Below, piece by piece: positions 24,934 through 36,700 of a stretch of DNA of 64,000 nucleotides (positions within the stretch are counted from its first letter, which is position 1; each line of letters starts with the position of its first letter). The stretch lies in contig JAVHZZ010000010.1 of the NCBI GenBank assembly GCA_036250195.1, positions 107,096,278 through 107,160,277 on the forward strand, read 5' to 3'. The notes beneath the pieces were generated by a model. That model searched no databases. It was not told the DNA's origin and saw nothing but the letters and a program-made list of their open reading frames with translations. The translations under genes were made by a program, and so were the position numbers. The stretch is from Mixophyes australis (Eukaryota > Chordata > Amphibia > Anura > Limnodynastidae).

Positions 24934-25834
24934 TGTGTGTGTTGTAATTGTACAACGCTTCACTATTTTGAAACAGAGAAACATTTGTGTGTCTGGGGCA
25001 ATCTTTTGATTTCTTTTGGATGGCATGCAAATTTTTTCTGGGTCCCTTAATAGACAGTGTACTGTGTGTGTCTGTGTGTGTCTGTGTGTGTGTGGACTTA
25101 TGGAGGTCTTGTGTCCAGGGACTGGAGAGCCACAGTGCGGGAGGACCTCCCAGTGGCTCTGGATGGGTTTTGTTGATCCCAGAAGGAATTAGGATCTCCT
25201 TGGACTCCCACAAGACCAGACACCGCAGAGAGGGTCAGTAGGCTCCAGCTGCTGAAGGGACAGGTCCCAACTTCAAGGTCTTGCTCTTAGTCTTCTGGAG
25301 CCAGTTTCGAGTTGGCGTTGGCTCTAGACCATGATGACAATGCCCCAGAATCAGCCCCCCAGGCGGGAGCTTTACAGATTAGAGCTTCCAGCCCAGACTA
25401 AGCAGCCACGGTGCCAATGAAGGCTGAACCTCTGGATTTTAGTTGCATGTGGACATCACCCATGTCATTGTAAATAAGGGAATCAGCCTGGATTGGATAA
25501 GAGAGCTCAGAACTACTCTACTCCCCCCCCCCCCCCCAACCATTGTGACCAGTTATAGGAAAGGAGGGTGAATATGTGGGTGCGCCCAGTCAGTCGTAAG
25601 TCTTTGTAGACATTATTGTTTTGCCTTTCTGTAAAGAGGTGTCTCCTCCTTCACAACATTCCAGGGGAAACATTTGGAGACTTCAGGCCGTGACTCTGAT
25701 TGGACGCAGCCGTAATCCGCACAGACGACTTCACTATCTGCTCAGCCCCCAGTCTCCTCCCATAAAGTCTCCACTTCTATTCTGCTACGTATATTAGATC
25801 TATCCCAAGAAAAACGGGACAGCTGGGGTATATA
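24571..25834. other. Intergenic stretch with GT microsatellites, no gene seen
   Basis: A (GT)n run occupies 24902-24942 and shorter ones 25063-25092. The sequence at 25100-25500 is less AT-rich and non-repetitive, with a poly-C run near 25523-25538. No coding domain was recognised. Confidence 0.45.
24902..24942. repeat. (GT)n microsatellite
   Basis: An almost pure dinucleotide run with one TT interruption. Confidence 0.97.
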
Positions 25835-25887
25835 TGCGGAATCAGTGGCGCTATATAAATAAATGGTGATGATGATGATGATGATAT
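25835..25887 (+). mobile_element. V-SINE tail fragment
   Basis: Only GCGGAATCAGTGGCGCTATA, TAAATAAATGGTGATGATG and the GATGAT repeat remain. This is a severely 5'-truncated retroposed copy. Confidence 0.7.
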
Positions 25888-27211
25888 AGTACTAAGGAAT
25901 TTTAACCTGCACAGTTCCCCCAGTGCTTTGATTCCATACACAGAAATACTGATAACAGGGTCTTACTACCAAGGATTTTGGAATCTCCTTGTGGGACCAC
26001 AAAGGTTTCTATGTCCTGTGTCTGATATTTTAGGTCATCTCTTTTCTACTGACAAACCCGTAGAACTGGGGGTTCCATGTTCTGAATGACTTGATAGTCA
26101 CAGAGAAATACAGAGGTTAAATCTTGTTTATGTTTCAGAGATACGATCTCTACAAAGAAAGAGAATGCGCCAGTCTTTTAGTAACGGTAAGACACAAAGT
26201 AATTACTAGAGTCAATGTTCTAGTGAGTGGTTAACAGCGCGATCTAGCCACAACGACTAAGACTGATGGGCTCCTGAGACCGGAGCTGCTTTTAATGAGA
26301 CACCTTCAGGAATGAGATGTCTCTCAGTTCAATGAAGATGCCACTTCCATAAAATAAATTATTACGATAAAGCGAAAAAAAACCTCAACACTTCAGCGTT
26401 TTTTTGTTTTACCACTACAAGAAACTCCCATGGCGCGGTCCTGCAAAGAATGCTGGGAAATCTGGATGTTCTAAAGCCGGGCCTGTAGGACGGTCACGTG
26501 GTAGGCCAGGCCAGGATTCGTGGAAAGCCCTCAGTAGGCTGGAGGGGTGTATGGACACTTTTCATTTTTTCATTTTTTATTTTGTGCATTGATGATTCAT
26601 TGTTTTGTGATACCGACAGACATAAACGGTGGCAAATAGCACTGCATGCTTTTCTCAGGATGACACCAGGCGACCCTTGCTAAATGTGCCACTCAGCATG
26701 CTAAAAATGTAGTAGAAAGAGCAGCCCATGGGTGCGGTAGATGAGGGTTAAGAAATAGATAACGTATCGTGCAGTTGTTTTTATTTCCCTTCAGAAGTTA
26801 CATTTTGACTTTGCGGCTTTGTAATCACATCCAGAATTCATGCTAAAACCTTTTGGCATTATTAACTAAAAGAGAGAAACGCTTAAAAGCTTTAGACTTT
26901 GTTTGATTGAACGTTCACTTAACTGGCATTGTTTTAACAATATCATCTCAAAGCTAAAATCAATGATTTCTCTGGAAATGATCTAAGTGAACAATTGCTG
27001 CGTATGTCCACTTTAGTCTTTACTAGAACCCAATATCTTCAAATCAAAGATGAGAGGAGACATTAGCGGAGAGCACTTTACGGAGTATTATACCGGGATA
27101 TGCAGACATGAGTGAGTGTATCTGTATTATACAATGTAACAGTACAGATATCTCTGCATTATGCAGACTGAATAGTCCAGAAGTCTCTGCTTCTCGGATC
27201 ACAATCTTAGA
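25888..27211. other. Intergenic stretch, no gene seen
   Basis: No coding region or repeat family was recognised. Confidence 0.45.
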
Positions 27212-27713
27212 TAAAGCTGGATACACACTGATACAATAATCGTGCCGATCACACAATAGACGACCGTATGATCAGATATTGCATAAGTGTGTACACGCTC
27301 CCCACCATGTTATATCGTATCAAAGGTCATCGCTTCTGTTTATTTGGTTTTATAAACTTCCTAAAAATCACGATCATCGATGGAACGATGTCGGGCAAAT
27401 GTGGCAGTGTGTACGCACTCACCACCAGCAGTGTAGGCAGATATCTGTACAGTGTACAGAGTCACCACCAGCAGTGTAGGCAGATATCTGTACAGTGTAC
27501 GCACTCACCACCAGCAGTGTAGGCAGATATCTGTACAGTGTACAGAGTCATCATCTTTTCAGCAGATGGTTATGACAGATGAAGATCACAGATCTTAAGG
27601 TACATTGTGTAGGTCTGTACACAGGAATCGGCTGCTCATCGGGACTGTCTGTCATTGGTAAAATCGTTATAGAATTTACAGAAGTAATTTTCCATAGTCC
27701 GTGTCCAGCTATA
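27212..27713. mobile_element. TIR element family C, older copy
   Basis: The left end TAAAGCTGGATACACACT nearly matches the terminus of the element at 47654-48358. The right end TAGTCCGTGTCCAGCTATA is a degenerate match to the other terminus. The interior carries a small tandem repeat (27409-27545). Assignment rests mainly on the left end. Confidence 0.55.
27409..27545. repeat. 43-bp tandem repeat, about 3 copies
   Basis: The unit GTGTACGCACTCACCACCAG then CAGTGTAGGCAGATATCTGT and ACA recurs with period 43. Alternate copies read CGCACTC or AGAGTC at the same place. Confidence 0.92.
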
Positions 27714-28946
27714 AAACAAACAGAAGAAACTTCAGTATAAAATAGAGTTATTTGTGCTTCATAATTGCTTTGGTTTAAAGGATTGATTTTGAGATTTCTC
27801 TATCGAATTTTTGAAAAGTTTAAATTATGAGTCCTTCAAACCAACACGATTCAGAACAGACGACGCTACACCTCTACGCACAGACAAACAACAAGTCAAT
27901 AACAAGCAATAAAGATAGGTAGATAGTATAATAAGGTGTCTATTTAACATCGACCAAAAGCCAAAAATGCCGACATAACCGCCAGCAAAAGACTCTTTCA
28001 ACACTGTTTCTTATTTAACAAAGGGTTAATGGCATTTCTCCAGCATTAACCTATTTCCTGCTGTTTACCTCTATGGGGTCAGTGGTGTTGGACAATTTAT
28101 TAAGCTGTGAAATGCAAAGATGGCGTTACTTCACTTTAACATGGAATCTAGCTGAAGTCTCTCCGACTTTTTGGATCCCTCACTAGGTCAAAGCGCTATG
28201 CGCATTTGCAGACGTTAGCCGCGCACAGCACTTCCTCCATTCGCCAGCAGCGTTGGGCTGTCAGGGAATAGGAAATAATTATCTGCAAGTCCACAACAAA
28301 GACCCCGTTTCCTTCATGAAAAAAGACACCGGCGACGTCTCTTGGAACCTTAACTGAGGTCCAGTTTTCTCCAGCAAACGTGTGCATCTGTAGCGTGTAC
28401 GTGGAACGCCGCCTACACCCTGAACAATATGATATTTTTTTTATTTTATTTCACGGAATTCCAAATAAGACACAGGTTGCCATGGTACCAGGTGACAAGG
28501 AATGCCATGTGTCTGTACGCCTGGTCACACGTTGCCCGTATGAAGACAATCTCAGGCAGGATCACGTGCGGTACGAGGTGGGAGGTGGATACGATGAACT
28601 CAAAGCTGTCAGCAGTTCCCACGGCTTACATACATGAAACGCAGCAGATTAAAAGGATTCGTGCAGTTATCCAGCCGGTGTCTCTGTAGCGGGGAACGGG
28701 GAACCGGTGTGAGGTGTAGAGGGGTCGCGTCAGATCACTTCTAAGAGGAAAGGAAAAGAATCAGCTCAGAATGCAGAGGGATGAGTCAGTAAATCTAACT
28801 TAGCTGAGAGAATGAAGGAGCCGGTATCTCATTATGTTCTTATACAAAACCACCTCTGTGTGCTCCCTGACATGGTGTGCGGGCCGCCGGTACCTACATG
28901 GGTACAACCTACACCCCCCAGATAATGAAAGTCTGAATACTCCATA

Positions 28947-28950
<4 letters not shown>
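27714..28950. other. Intergenic stretch, no confirmed gene
   Basis: The part at 28190-28690 is less AT-rich and holds a 63-codon frame on the minus strand (28196-28387) and an 85-codon frame on the plus strand (28380-28637). Neither shows a domain, motif or convincing splice pair that I recognise, so no gene is called. Confidence 0.4.

Positions 28951-29038
<88 letters not shown>
28951..29038. repeat. (AT)n microsatellite, about 88 bp
   Basis: A pure alternating TA run. The Tc1-like transposon lies immediately downstream; Tc1 elements insert at TA, so the run probably offered the target. Confidence 0.97.
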
Positions 29039-29042
<4 letters not shown>

Positions 29043-29058
29043 CATATACATATATACA

Positions 29059-30269
29059 CACCGATCAGCCACATCATTAAAGCCACCTGCCTAGTATTGT
29101 GTAGGTCCCCCTCGTTAAGCCAAAACAGCTCTGACCCATTGAGGCGTGGACTCCACAAGACCTCTGAAGGTGTCCTGTGGTATCTGGCACCAAGATGTTA
29201 GCAGCAGATCCTCCTGTAAGTTGCACTGTGAGGCCTCCATGGCTCTGACTTGTTTTCCCAGCACATCCCACAGATGCTCGATTGGATTGAGATCTGGGGA
29301 ATTTGGAGGCCAAGTCAATACCTTGAACTCTTTGTCATGTTCATCAAACCATTGCTGATCAATATTTGCAGTGTGTCAGGGCGCATTATCCTGCTGAAAG
29401 AGGTCACTGCCATCAGGGAATACCGCTGCCATGAAAGGTTGTCCTTGGTCTGCAGCAATGTTTAGGTAGGTGGTACGTGTCAAAGTAACATCTACATGAA
29501 TGCCAGGACCCAAGGTTTCCCAGCAGAACATTGCCCAGAGCATCACACTGCCTCCGCCGGCTGCCTTCTTCCCATAGTGCACCCTGGTGCCATCTCTTCC
29601 CCAGGTAAATGACGCACCTGACCATCCACATGATGTAAAAGAAAACGTGATTCATCAGACCAGGCCACCTTCTTCCATTACTCCATGGTCCAGTTTTAGC
29701 GCTACTGTGCCCATTGTAGATGATTTCAGTGGTGGACAGAGGTCAGCATGTGCACTCTAGCCGGTCTGTGGTTACGTAGCCCCATACTCAGCAAGCTGTG
29801 ATGCACTGCGTGTTCTGACAACTTTCTATCATAGCAGCATTAACTTATTCAGCAATTTGTAGCTCTTCTTTGGGATTGGACCAGACGGGCTATAGCCTTC
29901 GCTTCCCACACCCTTAAATAAGCCTTGGCCGCCCATGACCCTGTCGCCAGTTCAATGGTTGTCCTTCTTTGCACCCCTTTTGGTAGGTACTAACCACTGC
30001 ATACCGGGAACACCCCACAAGACCTGCCGTTTTTGGAGAAGCTCTGACCCAGTCCCAGTCACCTAGCCATCACAATTTGTCCCTCGTCAAAATTGCTCAG
30101 ATCCTTACACTTGCCCATTTTTCCTGCTTCCAACACATCAACTTCAAGAACTGACTGTTCACTTCTTGCTGCCTAATATATCGCACCCCTTGTCAGGTGC
30201 CATTGTAACCAGATAATCAGTGTTATTCACTTCACTTGTCAGTGGTATTAATGTTGTGGCTGATGGGTG
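29059..30269 (-). mobile_element. Tc1-like DNA transposon, nearly full length, inactive
   Basis: The left end CACCGATCAGCCACATCATT and the right end (inverted) CACCCATCAGCCACAACATT form the terminal inverted repeats, and the length of about 1.2 kb fits a Tc1 element. The transposase lies between them on the minus strand and is broken (separate entry). This family of Tc1-like elements is widespread in fish and frogs. The left end abuts an (AT)n block, in line with TA target choice, though exact target bases cannot be fixed there. Confidence 0.9.
29091..30118 (-). pseudogene. Tc1-like transposase pseudogene
   Basis: The frame starts at the ATG whose complement is 30116-30118 ([19 protein letters not shown]) and meets a TGA at codon 20. 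That stop is likely a decayed CGA arginine codon, a CpG change. Further downstream, frameshifts split the protein. Recognisable parts are RRRQCDALGNVLLG at 29540-29590, LFQQDNAP with the second catalytic Asp near 29376-29400, and SPDLNPIEHLWDVL, which carries the final catalytic Glu, near 29255-29310. A TAA near 29113-29120 separates AVLA from the final RGGPTQY. The DDE-type transposase would cut and paste its own element; this copy cannot make an intact protein. Confidence 0.88.
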
Positions 30270-31394
30270 GATGTACAGTTGTATACAATGTTATTATGCA
30301 AAAATGTTTTGGCCCATTTTAGGTAAAATCGTTTCAGTTTAATTCTGTGGCGAGGAAGGGAGTGAATGAAAGAGAGGAAGAATAACCCCTTAGTGAGGGA
30401 GTGGATTACTGCCTATCCTCAAATAGAGGAGATGTTGGGGAAAAATAATGTTTGTATAGATTAATTTCTTTATGTCAACGAGAACATATTATTTTGCTAT
30501 CAGATAAAGCTCTGTATAATGTATCTGTCCTTTAAGAGAAGCTGCTTTTCTTCATCAAATAACTGGTTCTTCTGCCAGCTGTGTGTGACTCAGTTACAAG
30601 TACCATGGCAAACTGCATTAAGTCATATATTTGCAATAATTATGTTAATTAAGGTGACGGCTTCCAAAAAAATATCCACCCATCACCCCCTCTTCCTGCA
30701 AACTCTCCAGTAACATATAAATTGTTATTCTAACTTGCCAAATTCTGTAAGTTGGAAAATGAGAATTTCTGTGCCCGTTTTCATTACCGCAGAAAAAAAC
30801 AGAGTTTCTGCCGTACTGAATCTGCTGAGGTTTCTCTGATTGTTCCCCAAATTATTTATGGTCCTCTTGGGTCTATTCTACCGGTGGGAATTGAACTGGC
30901 TGCGAGGAATCTGATGGTGAAAAGTCATCATTTTATACCCCTGGATTTATTCAGGTGAACCACAGAATGCAAACTTCCAGCATAGAGAAATCAATATCTG
31001 TTTACAGCCTTGTCGTTGACAGGGTGAGTATGAAATCCTTCATCCTGCTCAATGGGGAGTCAACATTCCCTCTGCTCCCCCGTGGTCTGAGCTCTGCATT
31101 GACTCTGTGCTCTCACATTAGACACAACTAATGTAAAATGAGGTTTCTCTACAGGTTATACTGAATACCGCAGGGGTGCAGGCAGGAGAGAAGTTAATAC
31201 AATACTGAAAAATTTGCTCTAAACCTCTCCAGGCTTTTGAATTGATGCTCTGTACGTAATTAGGTAAATGTCCATCACCCCCTTTATAAAGCCACCTGCA
31301 CTCACCCTCCTGATTATAAATTTACATTCAAATATATTCATTCCAGTTTATTTCAACCTCCTTATAACACCACACTCTCTGTAATGCTAGTTTT
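30270..31394. other. Intergenic stretch, no gene seen
   Basis: No coding region or repeat family was recognised. Confidence 0.45.
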
Positions 31395-31731
31395 GGTCTG
31401 AGTGGCTCAGTGGTTAGCACTTCTGCCTCATAGCGCTGAGGTCATGAGTTCAATTCCCGACCATGGCCTTATCTGTGAGGAGTTTGTATGTTCTTCCCGT
31501 GTTTGCGTGGGTTTCCTCCGGGTGCTCCGGTTTCCTCCCACACTCCAAAAACATAGTGGTAGGTTAATTGGCTGCTATCTAAATTGACCCTAGTCTATGT
31601 GTGTCTGTGTGTGTATGTTAGGGAATTTAGACTGTAAGCTCCAATGGGGCAGGGACTGAGGTGAGTGAGTTCTCTGTAAAGCGCTGCAGAATCAGTGGCG
31701 CTATATAAATAAATGGTGATGATGATGATGA
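31395..31731 (+). mobile_element. V-SINE-type SINE, full length
   Basis: A box GAGTGGCTCAGTGGTTAGCA, B box ATGAGTTCAATTCCCGACCA, central domain TTTCCTCCGGGTGCTCCGGT, CTGTAAGCTCCAATGGGGCA and the tail CGCTATATAAATAAATGGTG with GATGATGATG are all present. Confidence 0.9.
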
Positions 31732-32196
31732 GTGTTAAGTTGGTGGTATAAAGAGGGAGGGATTGGGTACTAAACGCTGAGTACCCAAAACCCGACAGAA
31801 ATAATACAACACTGATAGTGATCTCACCTACATTGTCTTCATATCGTCTGCTTGTAGTACTTGAAACAATTGAGGCGAATCAACCTGCCGTCTGGGCATA
31901 ATGACGTTGTGTTAGACAGCGACACTGAGATTGTTGGCGGTCATTTAAGGAATGACCTCATTCTGCCATTTGTGGACAGAGCTCTTGCTGGTGTTCCAGG
32001 TTTGTCGGCCATTTACGTCTGGCCAGTTTGGTAAAAATCAAAATAAATTTGTGGTCGGCTTTCAGCTTCAATGAGTGGGGTTGTTACCATATTGGGAATG
32101 GTTATACAAAAAGAAAATTCTAGGCAAACGTAAAGGTATGTTTGTAAACGCTTTATCCGTCTCGCATGTTACTGTGTTTTCAACCAATGCCTTTCT
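31732..32196. other. Intergenic stretch, no gene seen
   Basis: Nothing was recognised between the V-SINE and the L2-like element. Confidence 0.45.
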
Positions 32197-33372
32197 ATCA
32201 TCATCATCAACATCATCATCAACATTTATTTATATAGCGCCAGCAGAATTGGGAACAAATAGTAATAAAACAATATTGGGTAATACATACATACTTAGAG
32301 GTAAGAGGACCCTACTCACAAGCTTACAATCTATGGGACAATTGTTTGATACAGAAGGGTAAGTGCTACATCATATTGAATATTTGTCCAGCTAGAATGT
32401 AAAGGTTACAAAGTATTTAGTGGGCTGTGTGATCACTCACACCATAATGTGGGTCAGAGGGTTGTTGTCTTGTGTTAGCTGTGTAGAGGGTGGTAATAGG
32501 GTAACCTAGGAAGATTAAGAGGGTGGTAGAGGAATATTATAAGCTTGTCTGAAGAGGTGGGTTTTCAGAGAACGCTTGAAGGTTTGAAGACTAGAGGAAA
32601 GTCTTACTGTGCGTGGGAGGGAATTCCACAACGGGGGTGCACCCCGAAAAAAGTCCTGTAACCGGGAATGGGAGGATGTGATGAGAGTGGAGGAGAGACG
32701 CAGATCTTGTGCAGAACGGAGTTGCCGTGTTGGGAGATATTTTGAGACCAGTGAGGAAATGTATGTCTGTGCAATATTGTATGTTAGTAGAAGAATTTTA
32801 TATTGGATTTGTGGAGTGACTCAGCAGAGAAAAACTATCTGCAAGGAAAATCAATTTAGCTGCTGCATGCGAAATAGATTGTAGGGGTTCGAGTCTGACT
32901 TTGGGAAGATCAGTAAGGAGGGAATTGCAATAGTCAATGCGGGAGATGATGAGTGCATGAATTAAAGTTTTTGCAGTGTCTTGTGTGAGATATGTGCGTA
33001 TTCTGGAAATGTTCTTTAGATGTATGTAACATGATTTAGATATGGAGTTGATGTGGGGAATAAATGATAGTTGTGAGTCAAGGATTTCACCTAGGCAACG
33101 AGCTTGCGGGGTGGGATTTATGGTCATGTTGGCAACAGAAATTAAAATGTCAGGCAGGAAGCTTCTGTTCTTGGGTGGGAAAATTATTAATTCTGGTTTT
33201 GAAAGATTGAGTTTGAGTTGGCGAGAAGACATCCAAGATGAAATGGCAGAAAGACAGTCAGTAACGCGAGACAACACAGATGGTGAGAGATCAGGAGAGG
33301 ATAGATAAATGTGTGTATCATCCGTATAGAGATGATACTGAAATCCAAAGGAGCTTATAAGTCTGGATAGAT
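32197..33372 (-). mobile_element. L2-like LINE, 5'-truncated 3' end
   Basis: On the minus strand the element carries the end of a reverse transcriptase (separate entry), a 3' untranslated part and a tail reading GGCGCTATATAAATAAATGT then TGATGATGATG. The same tail ends the V-SINEs here. It is truncated at its 5' side within the reverse transcriptase at about 33372, next to a poly-T run on the plus strand. A second fragment of the family is at 51166-51990. Confidence 0.85.
32798..33360 (-). pseudogene. L2-like reverse transcriptase C-terminal fragment
   Basis: Just upstream of the longest open part, the frame reads FQYHLYTDDTHIYLSS, which holds the catalytic DD of the (F/Y)xDD reverse transcriptase motif. 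Then follow SSWMSSRQLKLNLSKPE, the usual WM...LKLN.sKTE block after the catalytic site, and ALIISRIDYCNSLL with LEPLQSISHAAAKLI, which are typical of the L2 clade. The open frame covers 159 codons (33277 to 32798), but the N-terminal endonuclease and most of the polymerase are missing, so the protein is a dead remnant. Confidence 0.85.
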
Positions 33373-33949
33373 TTTTTTTTTTTTTTGTTGGTCGAGACCA
33401 CTCAAAATTGAGTTGTGGATTCAGTTATAGTCAATATAAAGAGCATACCTGGGCTGTGTGGTATCTAAGGAGAATAGATATGAACAGCACTGCCTGGCTA
33501 ATATAAAGACCAATGGTGAAAAACACAGAAGAATGCCAGAAAGATGAAGCAATGTATATTGTAAGAGCTGCAGGATAATATATAGTTAGCTATAACTTAA
33601 AGTCGTCCAAAGGTGGGGCAACGCTTCAACAGCTTCTTTATAAATGTATCTTCATGAAAAAACATTTAGCTGTATAACTAATTACTATAGTGCTACCAGT
33701 GTGCACAGGCTCCAGAAGATACAAGGGCTTATTAACTAACATTACATTTAGGTGCAACATTTGCACAAGCAGACAATGCTATAATTGTGTTACAGTCACA
33801 GGATTGTGATATCTGCATTAATTCTAAGTACAAAGTAAAGTAGGAGAACAACTGTGGATCCCTCGTCTGCAAATTTTAACTGGTGGAGTGAGCAGCTGTT
33901 TTCACATGAGAGGTCTGCAGAGCAGGATAACACAGCCGGACTGTAATGT
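33373..33949. other. Intergenic stretch, no gene seen
   Basis: Nothing was recognised apart from a short poly-T run at the left edge. Confidence 0.45.
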
Positions 33950-34520
33950 ATAAACCGTTCATCACACCAGGCAAGGCACGGTGAACGTTCACTGGTACAG
34001 AGAGCACAGTTAGTGGGCTACTAAGCAGTGGAAGGTGGCATGGTCGGATGAATCCTCATTTACCTTGTACCCGACAAACAGTCATGTGTACATATCGTGG
34101 CTGACATGGTTTTGGTGCAGTAATTCCCCCAGAAGCCAAGGTCAGCGCTAATCGCTACTTATTGGTACTGAGCGATCATCTTCACCACATTTCATTCCTG
34201 ACGGGAGGGGGGTCTTCCAGGAGGACAAATCCTCCATCCGCAGTGTACATGTGTTTCACAATGATTGGATGAGGACAACCCTGATATTACCCGTAGGTCA
34301 CGTGTTCTCTGTCACCAAATCGGAATCCAATCATCTATTTATGGGGTAATTTAGAATGGCGCCTGAGACGGCGCTTTACACCACCATCAGCCAGGCGTCA
34401 GCTGAGTGACTTCCTTGCGGAATCTCCCCTGCGCAATTCCAGAGACTGGTAAACTAATTGCGCAGCGCATAGAGGCAGTACCGGCCGCACGTGGGGACCC
34501 AAATATTTCCAATATTTGTG
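33950..34520 (+). pseudogene. Decayed Tc1-like transposase remnant
   Basis: Reading the plus strand with frame changes gives WATKQWKVAWSDESSFTLYP near 34014-34073, the WSDES region around the first conserved Asp of Tc1-like transposases. VFQEDKSSIRS follows near 34213-34245, where family members have a QDNAP-type motif; the Asp is kept, and the next residues are altered. The last part near 34460-34500 ends in a GGPKYF-like motif, which is how such transposases end. Stops and frameshifts lie between these parts. It differs from the element at 29059-30269 and is much older; terminal repeats were not identified. Confidence 0.6.
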
Positions 34521-34933
34521 TCTGCTACATGTATCTCATCATTAATGAGGAACCTGAGAAAATAAAAGTATCATAATAGAAATATATGGCAATATTTATT
34601 ATAAGGAATCAGGGTATCATCTTACACGGGGACCCTTATTTATTAAGGAGCATAAATACTGATATGTGCTGTATTTTGCTCTGCGCAAGCCCAGAACCAG
34701 ACCAGACGCCAGAGAACGCAGCAACGTCCAATTCATCTCCGAGCGCAAAGAACCCTACTACAGCCTACGGAGTCAGGGGTGGTGCAGGGAGGGGGCTGGG
34801 TGTGTGCGCGTAGTCAATGGCACGCCCCAGTGAGGGCGTGCCAAGCTGGAGCGCACACAGCAGCGTCTGATTCAAGCTCTGGGTATCTCTAATGTACGTG
34901 ATTTATCACTGGTCCCACTACAGGTCCAATTAA
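34521..34933. other. Intergenic stretch, no gene seen
   Basis: Nothing was recognised. Confidence 0.4.
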
Positions 34934-35192
34934 CATACTTGCTACACTCCTGAAATTTCCGTGAGGCTCCCGAATTTTCGTCAGTCCCCTCGAACTCCTG
35001 ACAGAGAAGGCATCCTCCCATATCATTATGGGGCGGAGCCTAATAACACAATTGCGCCATTAAGCCTTGTCCCTGCTATATAATGACTTGAATTTAGGCA
35101 TAAAATGACGCCATTCGTTGATCCCCGCCCCCACACACCCACCTCTTACTCCGGAGCTCCTGGAGACCAACTTGAGAAAGTTGGCAAGTATA
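34934..35192. mobile_element. hAT-type MITE family D
   Basis: It starts CATACTTGC and ends GTTGGCAAGTATA, with the interior motifs CTCCCGAATTTT and GCGCCATTAAGCC. Flanks CCAATTAA and CCAATGAC agree at 6 of 8 positions, as expected of a decayed 8-bp target duplication. Confidence 0.8.
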
Positions 35193-35200
35193 CCAATGAC

Positions 35201-36059
35201 TAGTGATGACGGCTGTGTATACAGCTAGAACATGTGTTTGTATCAGGAACAACTGCAACAATGTATTTTATGTACAATAAACTTTCATAACATCCTAATA
35301 AATATATTTTATGGAAAAAAATGATACAAAAATGTTTTATTTTTTTAATGTTTACTCCATCTGCATCCTGCAGGTCTTATAAGTCTCCTGTATCCAGGGA
35401 TCACTTCATCACACTGAATATTTCAATTAGTCAAAAAAATTATTATGTATAAATAACAGCAGAAGAGGTGCTCATACCTACAAGTGCTCTGATATGCACA
35501 CACACAATAACTACTTATAAAATGTTGCTGTTTTCTACTCCATAATTGATCCTTCCTCTGTAATGTAAATGATGTTTCCTCTGTGACGTGCACTAAACAA
35601 AACGGCCACAGGGGGCAGTGTGGTCATACATTTATATGTCAGCTGTGATTTTCCATGTGTGCAGTTGTCAGACAAGGATATAAGTACAATTAACAATAGC
35701 AACATCTGTTTCCCTCCATAGATACTGAATACAGTAGATTTTATTTTCTATAATAATATTTATATATTGTATTTACAACTGTTAAAAGTTTACTCCGTGT
35801 TTGTAAATATTTTTCCTGTTTGCTGTATTAATACGGGGTGCGTTTAGTCAAAATCTGTCCAAGATGACTGAATTACAAGGACCGTATTAATTAGTAGATG
35901 TAAAGTGAAGAAGTGGAGGGTTCTACTTATTATTTTTGTGACTGTAATTAATGGAATATATTATTTTTTTATGGGGGGAGGAGATGGCTGTGTCTTTGAG
36001 AATCTGCACCTTTCCAATATTTGCTAATTAGAAATTTATTGAAAAAGGAGTACATAATA
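35201..36059. other. Intergenic stretch, no gene seen
   Basis: AT-rich sequence; nothing was recognised. Confidence 0.45.
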
Positions 36060-36401
36060 ACATGGGGCCTGATTCATTAAGGATCTTAACTTGAGAAACT
36101 TCTTATTTCAGTCTCCTGGACAAAACCATGTTACAACGCAAGGGGTGCAAATTAGTATTCTGTTTTGCACATAAGTTAAATACTGACTGTTTTTTCATGT
36201 AACGCACAAATATCAACTTTAAATTTCAGTGTACAAATAAGCTATCAAGTATTTGTGCGCTACATGAAAAAACAGGCAGTATTTAACTTATGTGCAAAAC
36301 AGAAAACTAATTTACCCCCCTTGCATTGTAACATGGTTTTGTCCAGGAGACTGAAATAAGAAGTTTCTCAAGTTAAGATCCTTAATGAATCAGGCCCATG
36401 G
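36060..36401. mobile_element. 340-bp near-perfect palindrome, foldback MITE
   Basis: The left arm GGGCCTGATTCATTAAGG, then GATCTTAACTTGAGAAACTT, is repeated inverted at the right end as CCTTAATGAATCAGGCCC. The arms are about 150 bp each and meet near 36225. ATG stands at both outer edges and may be a 3-bp target duplication. The single strand could fold into one long hairpin. Diverged relatives are at 12308-12575 and 22979-23210. Confidence 0.93.
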
Positions 36402-36487
36402 TGAGCAATGATTTCATGTGACATAGAATCAGAATCTGATGTCAGAAAGGAACCTACAGGTTAATCTAGCCCAGTGATAGACCACAG

Positions 36488-36700
36488 TTGCTGACTCTCC
36501 CGGAATGTTCGGGAGACTCCCGAATTACTGGAAATCCTCCTGGACTCCCGGGAGAGCAGGACAACTTCCCGGATACCGGCAGCTCGGTAAGGTAAAATGA
36601 GGGGGCGTGGCTTAGTGACGCAATTCCCGCATCATCATGGCCCTGCTCCCTGCTGTTATAGGTTAAAAATGGCTATAACAGTTTAGGGGTGGGGCCAATG
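36488..36700. mobile_element. hAT-type MITE family D, incomplete copy
   Basis: TTGCTGACTCTCCCGGAATG, GGGAGACTCCCGAATTACTG and GGCGTGGCTTAGTGACGCAA match family D. The right terminus was not found. Confidence 0.65.

Noticed and set aside
32609..33308. Plus-strand frames of 88-91 codons over the L2-like element
   Set aside because: They are antisense to the reverse transcriptase frame, which has the recognised motifs.
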